From Puia sp. (GTDB lineage: Bacteria > Bacteroidota > Bacteroidia > Chitinophagales > Chitinophagaceae): 64,000 nt of DNA. The notes under the pieces are model-generated. The model saw nothing but the letters and a program-made list of their open reading frames with translations. It did no database searches and was not told where the DNA came from. The position numbers were made by a program, and so were the translations under genes. Shown piece by piece: positions 46,212-54,822 of this stretch. The DNA is taken from assembly GCA_031292515.1 (NCBI GenBank), contig JARLGZ010000034.1, positions 119,120 through 183,119 on the forward strand, given 5' to 3'. The first letter of the stretch is position 1. The number at the start of each line of letters is the position of its first letter.

Positions 46212-47330
46212 TTATACCCGGGTCAGCTTTACCGGTGCCGTGTGGTTCGCATTCCATTGACACACATACAGGTTCTTGTCGTTGTCGACACAGACATCAT
46301 GTCCATGCTGAAATACCGGCTGTGCGGCGGCAAGCGTCTGTTGCAGTTTCCCGTTCTTATAAACAGGCGCCGCGCCGCCGGGATTAGAGACCACCTTATT
46401 GGAACCGTCCAGGATCGTGACAAAGCCGGAGTCGCCGCCAAGCATTTTTCCCGCGGCGTCTTTGGACCAGCAGACGCCGGCGTAGAGATTCTCCCCATCA
46501 AAGACCGCCCTGCAGACATACATGCCGGGCATGTCTACCCGTTTGATGAATTTTCCATCCAGGGTATAATATTTGAAGCAATTTTCTTCGCGGGAAGTGC
46601 AGATAACGGTCGGGTTGTTCTTGTCGCGGAGGTCGATGGCTACTCCGTGGGCGTTCGAGAGATTGTGCTCGGGATTTGCGTTGTGATGTCCGCCAAAATG
46701 CCGGATGTATTCGCCCTTCGAAGTATACTGGATAATATAATCCGAACCATACCCGTCGGCCACATAGATATCTCCATTGGGCGCCACAGCGGTTTCGGTT
46801 GGTTTAAAGGGCTCGTCATCTTTGTAAATGCCGATGGTGCGGGGGTGTCCGATGGAAAAGATGAGCCGTCCGTCGACGGTCATCTTGACGACCTGGCCCG
46901 ATTGTGCTTTCCAATCGCCGTTCCGGTCCTGGAAGTAGCCGCAGTCGGTGAGCAGCAGGAAATCCTCGCCGCCCTCGGCAGACAAGGTTAGCCCATGCCC
47001 CCCGGGGAAAGCATGACCCCAGAAATCCAGCAGCTTGCCTGACTTATCGAAAATGAGAATATTGTTTTGGGTATCATCCCCGATCATGATCAGTCTGCCT
47101 TTACTGTCCTGCGCCATTTCATGACAATTCAGCAACGGGTTATTGACCCCGCTGATCTTCGCCCAGCCCTTATCCACTTTATACCGGTAGTTCCCATGCC
47201 CGATAATCTCCTCTTCCGGGTCTTTTCTGCCCTTTGTCAGGATTCCAAAACCAGTCACCGGTCGGGCAACGGCAAAGGCGGATGCGAGCGTCGATTGACG
47301 GAGAAACTGTCTCCTGGAGTGTTTGTGCAT
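46212..47330 (-). CDS. NHL-repeat protein with Tat-like signal
   Basis: A 372-residue exported beta-propeller protein. Start at 47330 gives a Tat-type signal (HSRRQFLRQSTLASAFAVA). NHL-type repeats follow: GRLIMIGDDTQNNILIFDKS, GDIYVADGYGSDYIIQYTSK, EYIRHFGGHH and KYYTLDGKFIKRVDMPG. The family includes peptidyl-hydroxyglycine lyase-like and sugar-lactone enzymes. It lies divergent to the sugar-oxidase-like gene and shares its promoter region, which contains a LacI-type operator. Earlier in-frame ATG codons (to 47405) are possible starts. Confidence 0.8.
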   Translation of the reverse strand: MHKHSRRQFLRQSTLASAFAVARPVTGFGILTKGRKDPEEEIIGHGNYRYKVDKGWAKISGVNNPLLNCHEMAQDSKGRLIMIGDDTQNNILIFDKSGKLLDFWGHAFPGGHGLTLSAEGGEDFLLLTDCGYFQDRNGDWKAQSGQVVKMTVDGRLIFSIGHPRTIGIYKDDEPFKPTETAVAPNGDIYVADGYGSDYIIQYTSKGEYIRHFGGHHNANPEHNLSNAHGVAIDLRDKNNPTVICTSREENCFKYYTLDGKFIKRVDMPGMYVCRAVFDGENLYAGVCWSKDAAGKMLGGDSGFVTILDGSNKVVSNPGGAAPVYKNGKLQQTLAAAQPVFQHGHDVCVDNDKNLYVCQWNANHTAPVKLTRV

Positions 47331-47432
47331 ACAAGCGGGTTTTATGGCCATCATACATACAATCGCCGCCATAAATATAGGAAAGACCCCGCAAGAGCGG
47401 CTCAAAAAATCGTGGGTCTCCGCAAAAAATCA

Positions 47433-47446
47433 TGCAAGCGTTTGCA
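47433..47446. promoter_or_regulatory. LacI/GalR-type operator-like site
   Basis: TGCAAGCGTTTGCA is a near-palindrome with central CG, like binding sites of LacI-family sugar regulators. It lies in the divergent region between the NHL-protein and cytochrome-propeller genes. The regulator is not in the window. Confidence 0.45.
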
Positions 47447-47612
47447 TAAGCCGGCTGAATCCCACCTTCTGCGCAAGATGGCGGGATCGACCACAATTTC
47501 GCTACGTTAACAACGACTATTTCACTACATTACTGCAGTGATCACTACAGTAACCTTGCATATTCCGAGACATGGCCCAGATATTGTCGAACGCTGCAAA
47601 ATCGTTAGCGTC

Positions 47613-50600
47613 ATGAAACGATCCGCCGTTGGTTTCTTATTATTCCCGGGTCTGCTCATCGTCCTGGGGTTTAGCGGCCCGCGTCTCCCCGGAGATCCCG
47701 GCTTTAACCATGCGGTGATTCTGAAAAGCCTGAACAAGGCTACGCTGGAAAAAGGCAGGCTGATCTATACAAAATCCTGCATCACCTGCCACGGTGCGAA
47801 CGGCATCGCCTCCTACCCACAAGCCAGGTCCTTCAGCAAAGACCCATTGCATTACGGGAAGACACCCTATGCGATGTGGCGAACCATCAGCCACGGCGCC
47901 GGCCTGATGGCTGCACAGACCTGGCTCTCGCCTGCCGAAAGATATTATGTGATCCAATATATCCGGGAGACCTTTATCAGACAGTCCAATCCCGGCCAAT
48001 ATTTTAGGATCACCGGCCCCTATCTTGCCGGCCTGCCGAAGTCTGACAGATCGGCCAGCGAGCAACTCGCAATCACCCGGAAAGAAGCACTGACCGGCTC
48101 CCAGAAATACGGCCAGGAATGGTTCAAAGACCAAAGCGGGAACTATGGCCCTGCCATATACTCGCAATTAAAAGATCACGCCACTGCGGCCCTCACCGTG
48201 GACCTCGGCCGCCACATAAAATTGAGTTATAACCTGCTCCGGATGAATACCACCGCCGCCTGGCAGGGTGACCTGGATCTCAGCGAGACCAAATACCGGC
48301 GATACCGGGGAGAAGGCCAGCCCGCCATCCGGGGCAAGGAGCTGGCGGGATTGAATACCTGGCAATGGGCCTATGGCGATCGTTTTGACAGCCTTCAAAA
48401 ATTCACCGGCATCCGCGCACCGCTTCCCTCCTCATTTCTCGATTATCACGGTCACTATGGCAACCAGAGAAACACCGTGCTCTCCTATGCGATTGACGGC
48501 AGGGACGTACTCGAATACCCGCAAGCCCTGATCATGGGTCGCAGAATCGTCCTCTCGCAGACCCTGTATGTTTCACCGGGCGATGCCCCGCAAAAATTAT
48601 ATATCGCCGATCTGAGGAATGGAATGCCTCTAAAACCCGGAGATCCGCCGGCAGCCGATAGACAACAGGCAATTCCGGATGCGCGGCAGCCGTCTTCCCG
48701 GGACCTCGCCGTATTAAAGGATCCTGTCACCGGTCATTTTGTGGCTGCGGGCATCGTCTCCGACAATAAAGAAATCACCTGCGTCACGGACAACCGCCGC
48801 TATATCGTCGTGACGATTCCGGCCAGTCAGGACCCGATTCTCCTGCAGATTTTTCGAACAGCAGCCAGTTCCGGGCAAGACCTCGCGGATTTTTCAAGAT
48901 GGAAGACCGCCAGGATGCAGTCCGGAAAGATCCCTGATCCGAACCGGTTGATAAAAGACGCCCAGGCTGGTGACCCGGCAAACGTGCAGGCAGAAAGGTC
49001 ATCAGTCGTGCAGACCCGTGGAATACTAAATGACAATAAAGCACATTTCGACCCGATCTTCCGCGAGGATTCGGATCGCACCTCCCCGTTAAAAGCCGTG
49101 CCCCTGCCTGCCGACTATCCCTATACCGTCGACAATATCGGGTTGCCATTCGACAACGCCTATCATACATGGGTAAGGCCTACCTGTCTGGGATTCAAAA
49201 GTGACGGCAGCCTGGTTATCGGAACGTACACCGGGGATGTCTGGATAGCAACAGGCATCGACGATCGTCTTGCCCATATTTCCTGGCGCCGGATCGCCAC
49301 CGGTTTATTCGAGCCCATGGGGCTCAAAGTCGTGAAGGATCAAATCTATGTGACGACCCGTAACGGCATCGTGCGACTGCGGGATCTGAACGGGGACGGA
49401 GAGACGGATTTCTATGAGAATTTCTTTTCGGATCCCGATGTCTCTTCCTTCTTTCATGCTTTCAACTTTGGGCTGGAGACCGATAGCAAGGGCAATTTCT
49501 ATTACACCAAGGTCGGCGAATATACAGACAACAAGGAACCTGGAAACGTGATAAAAGTCTCCCCGGACGGGAGGAAATGGGAAAGCATCGCCACCGGCTT
49601 CCGCGTCAACAATGGCATCACGATCACACCGGACGACAAAATCTTTGTCAGTGACAACCAGGGCGACTGGGAGCCTGCTAACAAAATCTGCCTCATCGAT
49701 CAGGATATCGATCATCCTGCCAATCAGGGCGTCGACCATCCTGCGGATCTGAGTATCGATCATCCAGCCGGTCGAGACGTTGACCATCCTGCTGACCGGG
49801 GCGTTGATCCTCCCGTCGGTCGGGGATTTGATCATCCTGCAGGCAGCAGCGTTGATCCAACCCCGGATAATCGCGGAAAGCAAGCCTTCTATGGCTATGT
49901 CCCCAACCTGATATCCGATGGCTGGAGCCCCGATGGCAAAAAGTTTACGCCTGAACAAATGCGAGACGGCGTAATTAGCCCTGACTTCGTAAAAGTTCCC
50001 GACACGTTTCACCAGCCCGTCATCTGGATGCCACAGGAATTTGACAACTCTCCAGGCGGCGGCGTTTGGAGCGACAAAAGCTGGGGACCGCTCGGCGACC
50101 GCTTCATCCACACCAGCTATGGAACGGGCTGGGCCTATTATTTTCTGACCCAGGCGGTGGATAGTATCACACAGGGAGCCCTGATCGCGCTACCCTTTCA
50201 ACTGGATGCAGGCATCCAGCGGGCCGCGGTAAACCCGGTCGACAAGCAGGTATATGTGGTGGGATTGACGGGTTGGGATGATCCGGAGGCGCTTAAATAT
50301 GGTGTCCTCAGCCGGATCCGATATAAGTGCGGCAAGGGCCACCTGCTGACGGGTGCGAGAGTCGTAAAGGGAGGTCTCGAATTGAGTTTCAACTGCAAAC
50401 TGGACGAGCCGGCTGTCAGGGATGTCTCCCGATTCGAGATCACCCAATGGAATTATAAATGGTCCAACGCCTATGGATCCGATCACTATTCCATCCGGGA
50501 ACCGGGCAGGAAAGGAGAAGATCCGCTCAGGGTACGGGAAGCGATGGTTGGCAGTGAGGGGTATTCGGTTGTATTGAAGATACCGGAAATCGGCCCGGCT

Positions 50601-50693
50601 CAGACGGTTAGACTGCGTTTCGACGTGCGGGCCGCGGATGGCGCTCCCATAAAAAATTCCATCTATCTGACGATCCGCAAGATGCCTGAATAA
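47613..50693 (+). CDS. Cytochrome c and sugar-dehydrogenase-like beta-propeller protein (DUF6797)
   Basis: A 1026-residue exported protein. Signal peptide at residues 1-25 (MKRSAVGFLLFPGLLIVL, start ATG 47613). A cytochrome c domain at about 40-125 has CITCH in YTKSCITCHGANG. A central DUF6797-type region follows (GLNTWQWAYGDRFDSLQKF; RRIVLSQTLYVSPGDAPQKL). The C-terminal PQQ/GDH-like propeller has TYTGDVWIATGIDD, RNGIVRLRDLNGDGETDFY, NNGITITPDDKIFVSDNQGD, and a six-bladed end. A DHPA-repeat insert lies at about 698-750 between blades. Likely oxidises a sugar-derived substrate at the cell surface and feeds a cytochrome chain. The next gene encodes a ThuA protein, a common partner. Confidence 0.8.
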   Translation: MKRSAVGFLLFPGLLIVLGFSGPRLPGDPGFNHAVILKSLNKATLEKGRLIYTKSCITCHGANGIASYPQARSFSKDPLHYGKTPYAMWRTISHGAGLMAAQTWLSPAERYYVIQYIRETFIRQSNPGQYFRITGPYLAGLPKSDRSASEQLAITRKEALTGSQKYGQEWFKDQSGNYGPAIYSQLKDHATAALTVDLGRHIKLSYNLLRMNTTAAWQGDLDLSETKYRRYRGEGQPAIRGKELAGLNTWQWAYGDRFDSLQKFTGIRAPLPSSFLDYHGHYGNQRNTVLSYAIDGRDVLEYPQALIMGRRIVLSQTLYVSPGDAPQKLYIADLRNGMPLKPGDPPAADRQQAIPDARQPSSRDLAVLKDPVTGHFVAAGIVSDNKEITCVTDNRRYIVVTIPASQDPILLQIFRTAASSGQDLADFSRWKTARMQSGKIPDPNRLIKDAQAGDPANVQAERSSVVQTRGILNDNKAHFDPIFREDSDRTSPLKAVPLPADYPYTVDNIGLPFDNAYHTWVRPTCLGFKSDGSLVIGTYTGDVWIATGIDDRLAHISWRRIATGLFEPMGLKVVKDQIYVTTRNGIVRLRDLNGDGETDFYENFFSDPDVSSFFHAFNFGLETDSKGNFYYTKVGEYTDNKEPGNVIKVSPDGRKWESIATGFRVNNGITITPDDKIFVSDNQGDWEPANKICLIDQDIDHPANQGVDHPADLSIDHPAGRDVDHPADRGVDPPVGRGFDHPAGSSVDPTPDNRGKQAFYGYVPNLISDGWSPDGKKFTPEQMRDGVISPDFVKVPDTFHQPVIWMPQEFDNSPGGGVWSDKSWGPLGDRFIHTSYGTGWAYYFLTQAVDSITQGALIALPFQLDAGIQRAAVNPVDKQVYVVGLTGWDDPEALKYGVLSRIRYKCGKGHLLTGARVVKGGLELSFNCKLDEPAVRDVSRFEITQWNYKWSNAYGSDHYSIREPGRKGEDPLRVREAMVGSEGYSVVLKIPEIGPAQTVRLRFDVRAADGAPIKNSIYLTIRKMPE
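49704..49862. repeat. 24-bp in-frame repeat in propeller gene
   Basis: Six to seven 24-bp units from 49704, each encoding (I/V)DHPAxxx. In frame; it makes a hydrophilic loop between two propeller strands, just after KICLIDQ. Confidence 0.88.
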
Positions 50694-50778
50694 TACGCGG
50701 TCTACAACGCGCCCGAATAACCATAAGTTTGTAATACCTTAACCGCAATACCTTACCAAAATGCCTTACCAAAATGCC

Positions 50779-50898
50779 CGAACGACTCACCATCAAAACA
50801 TCCGAACGACTCACCATCAAAACATCCGAATGACTCATCAAAAAGACTGCCCAACGACTCATCAACAAGACTGCCAAATGACTCATCAACAAGATATC
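50779..50898. repeat. 24-bp tandem repeat upstream of ThuA gene
   Basis: Five 24-bp units start at 50779, 50803, 50827, 50851 and 50875; the first two are identical. They happen to be open in frame with the next gene, but the natural signal peptide starts only after them at 50902. The flanking 50740-50778 carries related TACCTTACCAAAATGC-like pieces. Contiguous units without spacers: not a CRISPR array. Confidence 0.9.
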
Positions 50899-50901
50899 CA
50901 A

Positions 50902-51966
50902 ATGAAGCATCGTCCAAAATATATCAGCGTTACAATCCTCCGGAAGATTGTGTGGCTGTATCTGGCGATCACACTGACGGGAAATATACTTTGCTATGGA
51001 CAGGGCGACACCCCCTGGGTGGTCTATAGCGGTTTTGAAGGACCCGGCAAAGGGAAACGCATCGTATTCGTGACCGGCGACGAAGAATACAGGTCAGAGG
51101 AGGCAGCCCCCACGCTGGCGCAGATTCTCGCGCGCAAATATGGATTCACCTGCACTGTCCTGTTTTCCACCGATCCCCGAACGGGTCAGATTGACGCCAT
51201 GAACCTTTCGAATATTCGCGGCCTGGAGAGCCTCCGGAAGGCGGACCTCCTGGTAATCTTTACACGGTTCCGTGAGTTACCGGATTCGCAGATGCGATAT
51301 ATCGATGAATACCTTCGGGCAGGCAAGCCGGTCATCGGCCTGCGCACGGCCACACATGCCTTCAACTACAAAAAGGATTCGGCCAGCATCTTCGCTCACT
51401 ATGACTTTCAATGTCGTATAAAAGGCTGGAAAGGAGGTTTTGGTCGCCTGGTACTCGGAGAGACCTGGGTGGCCCACCACGGCATTCACAGAGAGGAAGG
51501 CACCCGTGGGCTGATCGATGGGATCGCACAGGATGCCCGAAACCCCATCCTCAACGGAGTGAGCGATATCTGGACCCCCACTGATGTTTACACCGTGGGG
51601 CCACTGCCAGGAGCGCAGATCCTGGTTTATGGTCAGTCAACGGCCGGCATGTCTCCCGCTTCGCCGGTCAACCTTCAAAAATCTGTAATGCCGGTGGCCT
51701 GGACCAGGGACTATCGCATTCCCGGTGGCAGGCCGGGCCGGGCCTTTGCCACAACGATGGGGGCGGCGATTGACTTCTTGAACGAAGACCTGAGAAGACT
51801 GTTCGTCAACGCCTGCTTCTGGGCCTTGGGCCTTGAAAAACAGATCCCCGAAAGGGCGGATGTCGGTTTCATAAGCGAATATAAACCTACGATGTTTGGG
51901 CCGGAGCTGTTCCAAAAGGGGAGCCTGCCTTCAAAATACGAGCTAGATAAACACCATTCGAAGTAG
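50902..51966 (+). CDS. ThuA-domain secreted protein
   Basis: A 354-residue exported protein of the ThuA (trehalose-utilisation-like, glutamine-amidotransferase fold) family. Signal peptide: KIVWLYLAITLTGNILCYGQ, starting at ATG 50902. ThuA motifs: RIVFVTGDEEYRSEEAAPTL, DLLVIFTRFRELPDSQMRYI, AGKPVIGLRTATHAFNY, SVMPVAWTRDYRIPGGRPGR. ThuA proteins act in glycan or sugar-derivative metabolism, but the reaction is unsettled. It is downstream of the cytochrome-propeller gene and probably shares its role. Two 16-bp repeats begin right over its stop codon. Confidence 0.85.
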   Translation: MKHRPKYISVTILRKIVWLYLAITLTGNILCYGQGDTPWVVYSGFEGPGKGKRIVFVTGDEEYRSEEAAPTLAQILARKYGFTCTVLFSTDPRTGQIDAMNLSNIRGLESLRKADLLVIFTRFRELPDSQMRYIDEYLRAGKPVIGLRTATHAFNYKKDSASIFAHYDFQCRIKGWKGGFGRLVLGETWVAHHGIHREEGTRGLIDGIAQDARNPILNGVSDIWTPTDVYTVGPLPGAQILVYGQSTAGMSPASPVNLQKSVMPVAWTRDYRIPGGRPGRAFATTMGAAIDFLNEDLRRLFVNACFWALGLEKQIPERADVGFISEYKPTMFGPELFQKGSLPSKYELDKHHSK

Positions 51967-52000
51967 GAACTATACGGAGTAGGAACTATACGGAGTAGGA
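51962..52000. repeat. 16-bp tandem repeat at ThuA stop codon
   Basis: AGTAGGAACTATACGG occurs twice in perfect copy (51962 and 51978) and partly a third time. The first unit includes the TAG stop of the ThuA gene. Confidence 0.85.
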
Positions 52001-52045
52001 TGAACAACGTATGAGTTAAGGGCACCGGAAATCCTGCAACATTTG

Positions 52046-52531
52046 TTAGCCCCGGATCCCTGCCGCCTGCTGATTCCTCAACGCCCTTTTTTCTGCCATA
52101 ATGTATCCGTAGTGAAGACCCTCATGAAAAGGGATAAAGCCCAACACCTCATCGATGGTGGAAAGTTGGACGCCATAGCGATTGAGCCATGGGGTATAAC
52201 GCGAAAACGCGTTCTTCGCATAATCGACTTCCAGTTGATCGATCACAGTAAGGAAGAGCCCTTTTATCGTGTCGATCTCCGCCGCGTCAATGACACGGGC
52301 GGGCTTTGTATCCGGTTTGAAGGGAGAGAAATATTTCTCATCCACGCACAATCCAAGCCCCGCACGTATATAACAAACGTTTTGCTGGGTGGAGATGAGG
52401 TGGGCGATATTCCAGATAATGTTGTTGTTGAATCCCTGCGGGATGGTATTCAACTCCTCGGCCGACAGGTCGTCGACAAATCCCAGAAGGTGCCTGCGGG
52501 TGTTGCGAAGAACCTCGATTTGCTTGTTCAT
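52046..52531 (-). CDS. DinB-superfamily metal-dependent protein
   Basis: A 161-residue four-helix DinB/YfiT-type protein. Metal-binding His residues are in NIAHLISTQQNV (about residue 43) and in FHEGLHYGYIMAEKRAL (two His near 135-140), fitting the H-x(n)-H-x3-H pattern. These proteins act as thiol or bacillithiol-dependent transferases or have unknown roles. Start at 52531. No operon partner. Confidence 0.85.
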   Translation of the reverse strand: MNKQIEVLRNTRRHLLGFVDDLSAEELNTIPQGFNNNIIWNIAHLISTQQNVCYIRAGLGLCVDEKYFSPFKPDTKPARVIDAAEIDTIKGLFLTVIDQLEVDYAKNAFSRYTPWLNRYGVQLSTIDEVLGFIPFHEGLHYGYIMAEKRALRNQQAAGIRG

Positions 52532-52682
52532 GGTGGTTAAAATGAGGCAATAAAAGTGAAAATGTCTAAATATCGTTCTTCTAATCGTAACGGTGCTGCT
52601 TCGGATCTCACCGATTCCTCGACGAATAACAGAGAAACCCTTCTAAAGTTCAATTAATGCCGTAAGCTGTAAAAAAAACCGT

Positions 52683-52690
52683 ACATTTGC
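52683..52690 (+). promoter_or_regulatory. Putative -7 box of tRNA-Pro
   Basis: TACATTTG is an exact TAnnTTTG match 75 bases before the tRNA gene on the plus strand. No clear TTTG at -33 was found. Confidence 0.45.
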
Positions 52691-52744
52691 CAGCGCTTCT
52701 GAAAAACGGCCGTCTCCGGAACGAAATCTCCGGTAATCGATTGA

Positions 52745-54352
52745 TCAGAAGAGCTTTACCAGGATCGGGAAGTAGCGCAGGCCGGTAGCGCACCTGGTTT
52801 GGGACCAGGGGGTCGCAGGTTCGAATCCTGTCTTCCCGACTTGAGAGGACAAAGCAGGAATATTCCCGCTTTGTCCTTTTTCATTTTCGCTGAAAGCCTT
52901 GTCCAGCGTGTATATTATTCGGGCCGCTTCATTGATTCTTGTGGTTCGAAGTCGCTCTCCGTCAAAAGTCAATTTTTCCGGATACATCGAACCAATGACT
53001 TCCCGCTTCTTTTCTATTTCGCCATCCTGGTAGATATAGTCCAGTTTCAGAAGATTGTCAATTCCCGCATCCAGCAGGCCGGGCATGTCCTGGTCCTCTT
53101 CCCGCGCCGCAAGCCGGGCTTTAAGCCTTTCTAACTGCTCTGCATACTTCGATTTCATGTCCCGGAAATCGGCAGGCGCAAGTTGTTTAGAGGATACCAA
53201 TTCCTCGATATATGCAATCTTATCTTCCACCTGGGCGACCTGGGCTAACAGTTCCTTCCGATCATTCAGAAGGGGGGCGGTTTGGCTGTACCAGGATTCG
53301 GTAAGGACGACTTTATAAACGTCTATTGCTTCCGGGCGGGGGATATATTTCTTCAGCTCATAGATCAAGCAATCGTTCACGGCATCGGCGCTGAACCGGC
53401 AGGTACACCCATCAAAGCAGTGATAATAGGAATAATACTTGTTCCGGCCTTTGGACGCGCTGCCGGTCAAAATCTTGCCGCATTCGGGGCAAATGAGGAA
53501 TCCCCGTAGGGGCAAGCTGACATTCGATACCACTTTCAGCCGGTAGGTATTTCTTTTTCTTCCATGAAGAACGTCCTGGACCTTGTAATACAATTCCTCG
53601 GATATAATAGGTTCATGCTTGGCCTTTATGAATTGAGCTTCCTCGCCTTTGTACTTTTCAAGGAATATCTTTCCGCAATAGACGGGGTTGGTAATGCAAG
53701 TCCAAAAGAGGCTTTTGGCTCCTTTAAATCCCTTTTCCCTTGCCATCTTATAGACCTGTTCTGTATTATAGGTGCCTTCGGCTACCTGTTCAAAAGACCA
53801 CCGGACAGTACCGGCTAGGGGTTCCTCGGGGGCAATGTATTTCCTGCCTAATTCATCCGTTTTATTGACATAGCCGACAGGTGCCAGACCCATATAACGC
53901 CCTTCCTTTTTGGCCCGCCGCATTCCGGCTATTACATTCAATGCCCTCCGGTCGTTCTCCACTTCCGGGGCGGCAAGATAGAAGGCCAGCATCATTTTGT
54001 TTTCCGGAACGGATAAGTCCAGCGGCTGCTCGATGGCCTGGGGTTCTACCCCCAACTTGCGGAGGGTATTAATCATTTGGTAGGCATCCCCCGCATTCCG
54101 GCTAAAACGATCCCACTTAATAAATAGCACAAGGTCTGCTTTACCCTTATTCCTTTTCAGGTCGATAAGATATCTTTTCCATTGAGGCCGGTTAAAGGTC
54201 TTTGCTGAATGATCCTCAAAGATCACCTGACGAACGGATATATTATTAATGTTGCAATAACGGCGAAGCAGCTCTTCCTGGCTACGCTGAGAATAGCCTT
54301 TGTCTGCCTGTTCATCGGTGGATACCCGGATGTATAAGTCTGCTATTTTCAT
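52745..54352 (-). CDS. Large serine recombinase (site-specific integrase)
   Basis: A 535-residue recombinase that likely inserts and excises the island. Resolvase domain at residues 1-150 with the catalytic Ser in YIRVSTDEQ (Ser11) and YCNINNISVRQVIFEDHSAK. A Recombinase domain at about 160-265 has GYVNKTDELGRKYIAPEEP. A zinc-ribbon at about 288-325 has CPECGKILTGSASKGRNKYY with Cys pairs. A coiled coil covers 355-430. The last 40 codons read through the tRNA-Pro gene and its terminator (GKTGFEPATPWSQTRCATGL), so integration at the tRNA has set the protein's C-terminus. Gene for excision factor not recognised. Confidence 0.92.
   Translation of the reverse strand: MKIADLYIRVSTDEQADKGYSQRSQEELLRRYCNINNISVRQVIFEDHSAKTFNRPQWKRYLIDLKRNKGKADLVLFIKWDRFSRNAGDAYQMINTLRKLGVEPQAIEQPLDLSVPENKMMLAFYLAAPEVENDRRALNVIAGMRRAKKEGRYMGLAPVGYVNKTDELGRKYIAPEEPLAGTVRWSFEQVAEGTYNTEQVYKMAREKGFKGAKSLFWTCITNPVYCGKIFLEKYKGEEAQFIKAKHEPIISEELYYKVQDVLHGRKRNTYRLKVVSNVSLPLRGFLICPECGKILTGSASKGRNKYYSYYHCFDGCTCRFSADAVNDCLIYELKKYIPRPEAIDVYKVVLTESWYSQTAPLLNDRKELLAQVAQVEDKIAYIEELVSSKQLAPADFRDMKSKYAEQLERLKARLAAREEDQDMPGLLDAGIDNLLKLDYIYQDGEIEKKREVIGSMYPEKLTFDGERLRTTRINEAARIIYTLDKAFSENEKGQSGNIPALSSQVGKTGFEPATPWSQTRCATGLRYFPILVKLF
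52766..52839 (+). tRNA. tRNA-Pro (anticodon TGG)
   Basis: A 74-nt cloverleaf. Acceptor arm CGGGAAG (52766-52772) pairs with CTTCCCG (52832-52838). The anticodon stem CCTGG/CCAGG encloses the loop TTTGGGA (TGG anticodon). The T-arm has GGTTCGAATCC. CCA is not encoded. It is the attachment site of the mobile island on its 3-prime side. Confidence 0.97.
52846..52882 (+). terminator. Terminator of tRNA-Pro
   Basis: Arms AGGACAAAGC (52846-52855) and GCTTTGTCCT (52868-52877) followed by TTTTC. It starts six bases after the tRNA and lies inside the recombinase coding frame on the other strand. Confidence 0.85.
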
Positions 54353-54388
54353 GTCAAAGGTTTATATTCAATTTACTAAAAGTTGAAG

Positions 54389-54427
54389 AAAACGGCCTGA
54401 AAATGTAGGGAATCCTCAGGCCGTTTT
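54389..54427 (-). terminator. Hairpin between small gene and recombinase
   Basis: Perfect 12-bp arms AAAACGGCCTGA (54389-54400) and TCAGGCCGTTTT (54416-54427) with a 15-nt loop. On the minus strand it ends in GTTTTCTTC, a rho-independent terminator or attenuator after the 48-residue gene. Confidence 0.75.
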
Positions 54428-54454
54428 GAGCGGAATGATGCTCGTTGCACACAG

Positions 54455-54601
54455 TTACCAGTGACGATCCAGGTAATTAGCGACTACGATGTCCGCTAAC
54501 TTCCGGAGGAATTCCAGGACAATTGTTGCCTGTGCCACTGATACATTCATCCCTCCTTTTCTGAGCATTTCCGCTGCCTTTTCCGGTGGCAATTTTTCCA
54601 T
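54455..54601 (-). CDS. 48-residue helical protein upstream of recombinase
   Basis: A short gene found by reading the minus strand: start ATG 54599-54601, stop 54455. Its protein begins MEKLPPEKAAEMLRKGG, continues MNVSVAQATIVLEFLRKLAD and ends in IVVANYLDRHW. It looks like two amphipathic helices and resembles small proteins I associate with recombinase loci in Bacteroidota; that is from memory, not from a search. It is 102 bp before the recombinase start, with a terminator hairpin between. A regulatory or excision role is a guess. Confidence 0.6.
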   Translation of the reverse strand: MEKLPPEKAAEMLRKGGMNVSVAQATIVLEFLRKLADIVVANYLDRHW

Positions 54602-54822
54602 TTCTCACAGTTTATCATTTTCACAATTGCGCCCTGGTGAAAGGGCATTCCATACAAATATAAGAATAAATGTTAGGTAGAAAAAATATATTTACCAAAC
54701 TCAATGTTAATTCCCGTATCTTTACTCCATTGAACGATTTTGTGCTTATTTGTGCTGTTTTGGTAGGTGGTACCGGAAAAAAATGTGAATAACAGTATCA
54801 AAATCCGTCAAATTTGATCAAA

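Noticed and set aside
50779..50898. Possible CRISPR array
   Set aside because: The 24-bp units are contiguous and drift progressively, with no unique spacers and no cas genes nearby.
50761..50901. Upstream extension of the ThuA protein with Thr-His-Gln repeats
   Set aside because: The signal peptide begins at ATG 50902; a repeat tail before it would not be a functional signal n-region. The open frame is a by-product of units of 24 bp.
52043..52540. Plus-strand frame opposite the DinB gene
   Set aside because: The minus strand has the DinB His pattern; the plus frame has no similarity.
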